A stretch of 64,000 bases of DNA from Solibacillus sp. FSL R5-0449 (GTDB taxonomy: Bacteria; Bacillota; Bacilli; Bacillales_A; Planococcaceae), in contig NZ_CP150239.1 in assembly GCF_037975215.1 (NCBI RefSeq), positions 1,402,001 through 1,466,000 on the forward strand, in the 5' to 3' direction. How positions within the stretch are numbered: position 1 is the stretch's first letter; the number at the start of each line of letters is the position of its first letter. Below the pieces are notes generated by a model. It did no database searches. It was not told the DNA's origin and worked only from the letters and a program-made list of their open reading frames with translations. Made by a program: the position numbers and the translations under genes. Shown here piece after piece: positions 63,436 to 64,000 of this stretch.

Positions 63436-63607
63436 TATTAGAACAGTTGGGGAGGATATTAGAAGAAATGCGCTGGTTATTTGAAGAACGGTAGAACATA
63501 TTAGAAGAGTTGCCGGCCTTATTAGAACAAACATTAAATAAATTAGAACTTCGAATTTTTATTAGAACAAATAAAAATATATTAGCAGATCTCAAAATTT
63601 ATTAGAA
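63436..63607. repeat. Phased TATTAGAA array B (nine units, 172 bp)
   Basis: Octamers begin at 63436, 63457, 63478, 63499, 63520, 63541, 63560, 63580 and 63600, so the spacings are 21,21,21,21,21,19,20,20, identical to array A. Six units are exactly TATTAGAA; the others are TATTTGAA, AATTAGAA and TATTAGCA. The bases between units have diverged from array A except near the ends. It lies in the gap between convergent aldehyde dehydrogenase and opuAC genes. Confidence 0.9.
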
Positions 63608-63748
63608 AATCATTGACGGAAATTCCTTTAGGCACCCTTCAAATTAAAGTTATCCACAAGTAACTAAATTATTGCGCGGGAAATTTTTGAATTATCTGAT
63701 ATTAGATGGAGTGTTCTCAATATTTGTAAAGCTACATTCTTTCAAAAT

Positions 63749-63780
63749 AAAAAGCATCGGAAATAAATTTCCCGATGCTA
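63749..63780 (-). terminator. Terminator for opuAC
   Basis: On the minus strand AGCATCGG pairs with CCGATGCT, with T-rich sequence after; it lies just past the opuAC stop at 63789. Confidence 0.78.
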
Positions 63781-63788
63781 TTGTATGA

Positions 63789-64000
63789 CTATTTTTTTGG
63801 AGCTAAATCTTCAATCGAATCAATATCCATATATGCTGGAACAACAAAGCCAAGTCGTGCCCCTTTTAAATTTTCGCCTAAATCAATAAAGTCATCTTTG
63901 TGCTTTTCGTAAAAGGATTCATGGGTAATCGGCAGCCATGGAGCTAATGAAATATCCCCATTTCCCGTTGAAATCGCCTGGAACATAATTGCTGGGTCAA
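63789..64000 (-). CDS. opuAC: Glycine betaine ABC transporter substrate-binding protein, C-terminal part
   Basis: Only the last 70 residues are in the window; the gene continues past 64000. GDISLAPWLPITHESFY and LGFVVPAYMDIDSIEDL match the C-terminus of OpuAC, the osmoprotectant-binding lipoprotein, whose Bacillus subtilis form ends with a similar IEDL motif, so the end is natural. The upstream part should hold opuAA/opuAB outside the window. Confidence 0.8.
   Translation of the reverse strand, partial: DPAIMFQAISTGNGDISLAPWLPITHESFYEKHKDDFIDLGENLKGARLGFVVPAYMDIDSIEDLAPKK

Noticed and set aside
63436-63607. Array B (and A) as a coding heptad coiled coil, since 21 bases equal seven codons and one frame reads LLEQLGR, ILEEMRW
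   Set aside because: That frame has stop codons in both arrays (UAG in B, two UAA in A), and the 19- and 20-base steps break it. No start or ribosome binding site is present.
63789-64000. OpuAC as a truncated gene, because it ends soon after SIEDL
   Set aside because: Bacillus subtilis OpuAC also ends with a motif like NSIEDLKK, and a terminator follows here, so the end is normal.

Overview
The window looks like chromosomal DNA of a low-GC, spore-forming Firmicute, most likely a Planococcaceae (Caryophanaceae) member close to Solibacillus or Lysinibacillus. The evidence is an AT-rich sequence, strong AGGAGG ribosome binding sites with many TTG and GTG starts, a GerA/GerB/GerC germinant-receptor operon, an SLH-type surface protein, Bce-type peptide resistance, BCCT and OpuAC osmoprotectant uptake, and Bacillus-type regulatory sites (WalR, MhqR, PerR-like). 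I see no rRNA, tRNA, CRISPR array, transposase or phage structural genes. The genus is an inference.

Layout. 1-8 kb: small hypothetical genes, a secreted YcdB/SLH protein, a MATE exporter and a LysM-3D wall protein behind a WalR box. 8-14 kb: an undescribed TPR-protein pair, an MFS exporter with palindromic operators, a divergent HTH-TPR regulator and an HSL-type esterase. 14.5-19.7 kb: a Bce-type two-component/ABC module with an extra small exported protein. 19.7-30.4 kb: M3 oligopeptidase, serine acetyltransferase, a quinone-stress cluster (YceI, FMN reductase, ring-cleaving dioxygenase) behind three MhqR-like boxes, amidohydrolase, DUF2243-CtaG, and a BCCT transporter. 30.6-38.3 kb: gerABC, an MBL hydrolase, and divergent Mn and heme catalases. 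38.8-52 kb: membrane and transport genes, a yndGHJ operon, two XRE/membrane-type cassettes in total across the window, an alkaline-phosphatase-fold enzyme and a GGDEF protein. 52-56.4 kb: an Rgg-like regulator divergent from a tiny SHP-like hydrophobic peptide gene, followed by a putative split sigma factor module (sigma region 4 protein, YvrJ, an RsoA-like region 2 fragment) and a secreted, highly acidic repeat protein. 56.6-64 kb: DUF2975/XRE/membrane cassette, quinone oxidoreductase, a 612-residue repeat-type protein, aldehyde dehydrogenase, and the C-terminus of OpuAC.

Three signals stand out. (1) Two 172-bp intergenic arrays (38326-38497 and 63436-63607) each hold nine TATTAGAA-type octamers with exactly the same unit spacing (21,21,21,21,21,19,20,20) although the DNA between the octamers has diverged. 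(2) A 240-340 bp interspersed element with terminal inverted repeats and a terminator-like hairpin occurs three times, always between convergent genes, with the hairpin end facing a gene's 3' end. (3) The 52-56 kb block combines a candidate Rgg/SHP peptide circuit, a SigO/RsoA-like split sigma factor and a secreted acidic repeat protein. The germination gene gerC also has no ATG, GTG or TTG ahead of its lipobox.
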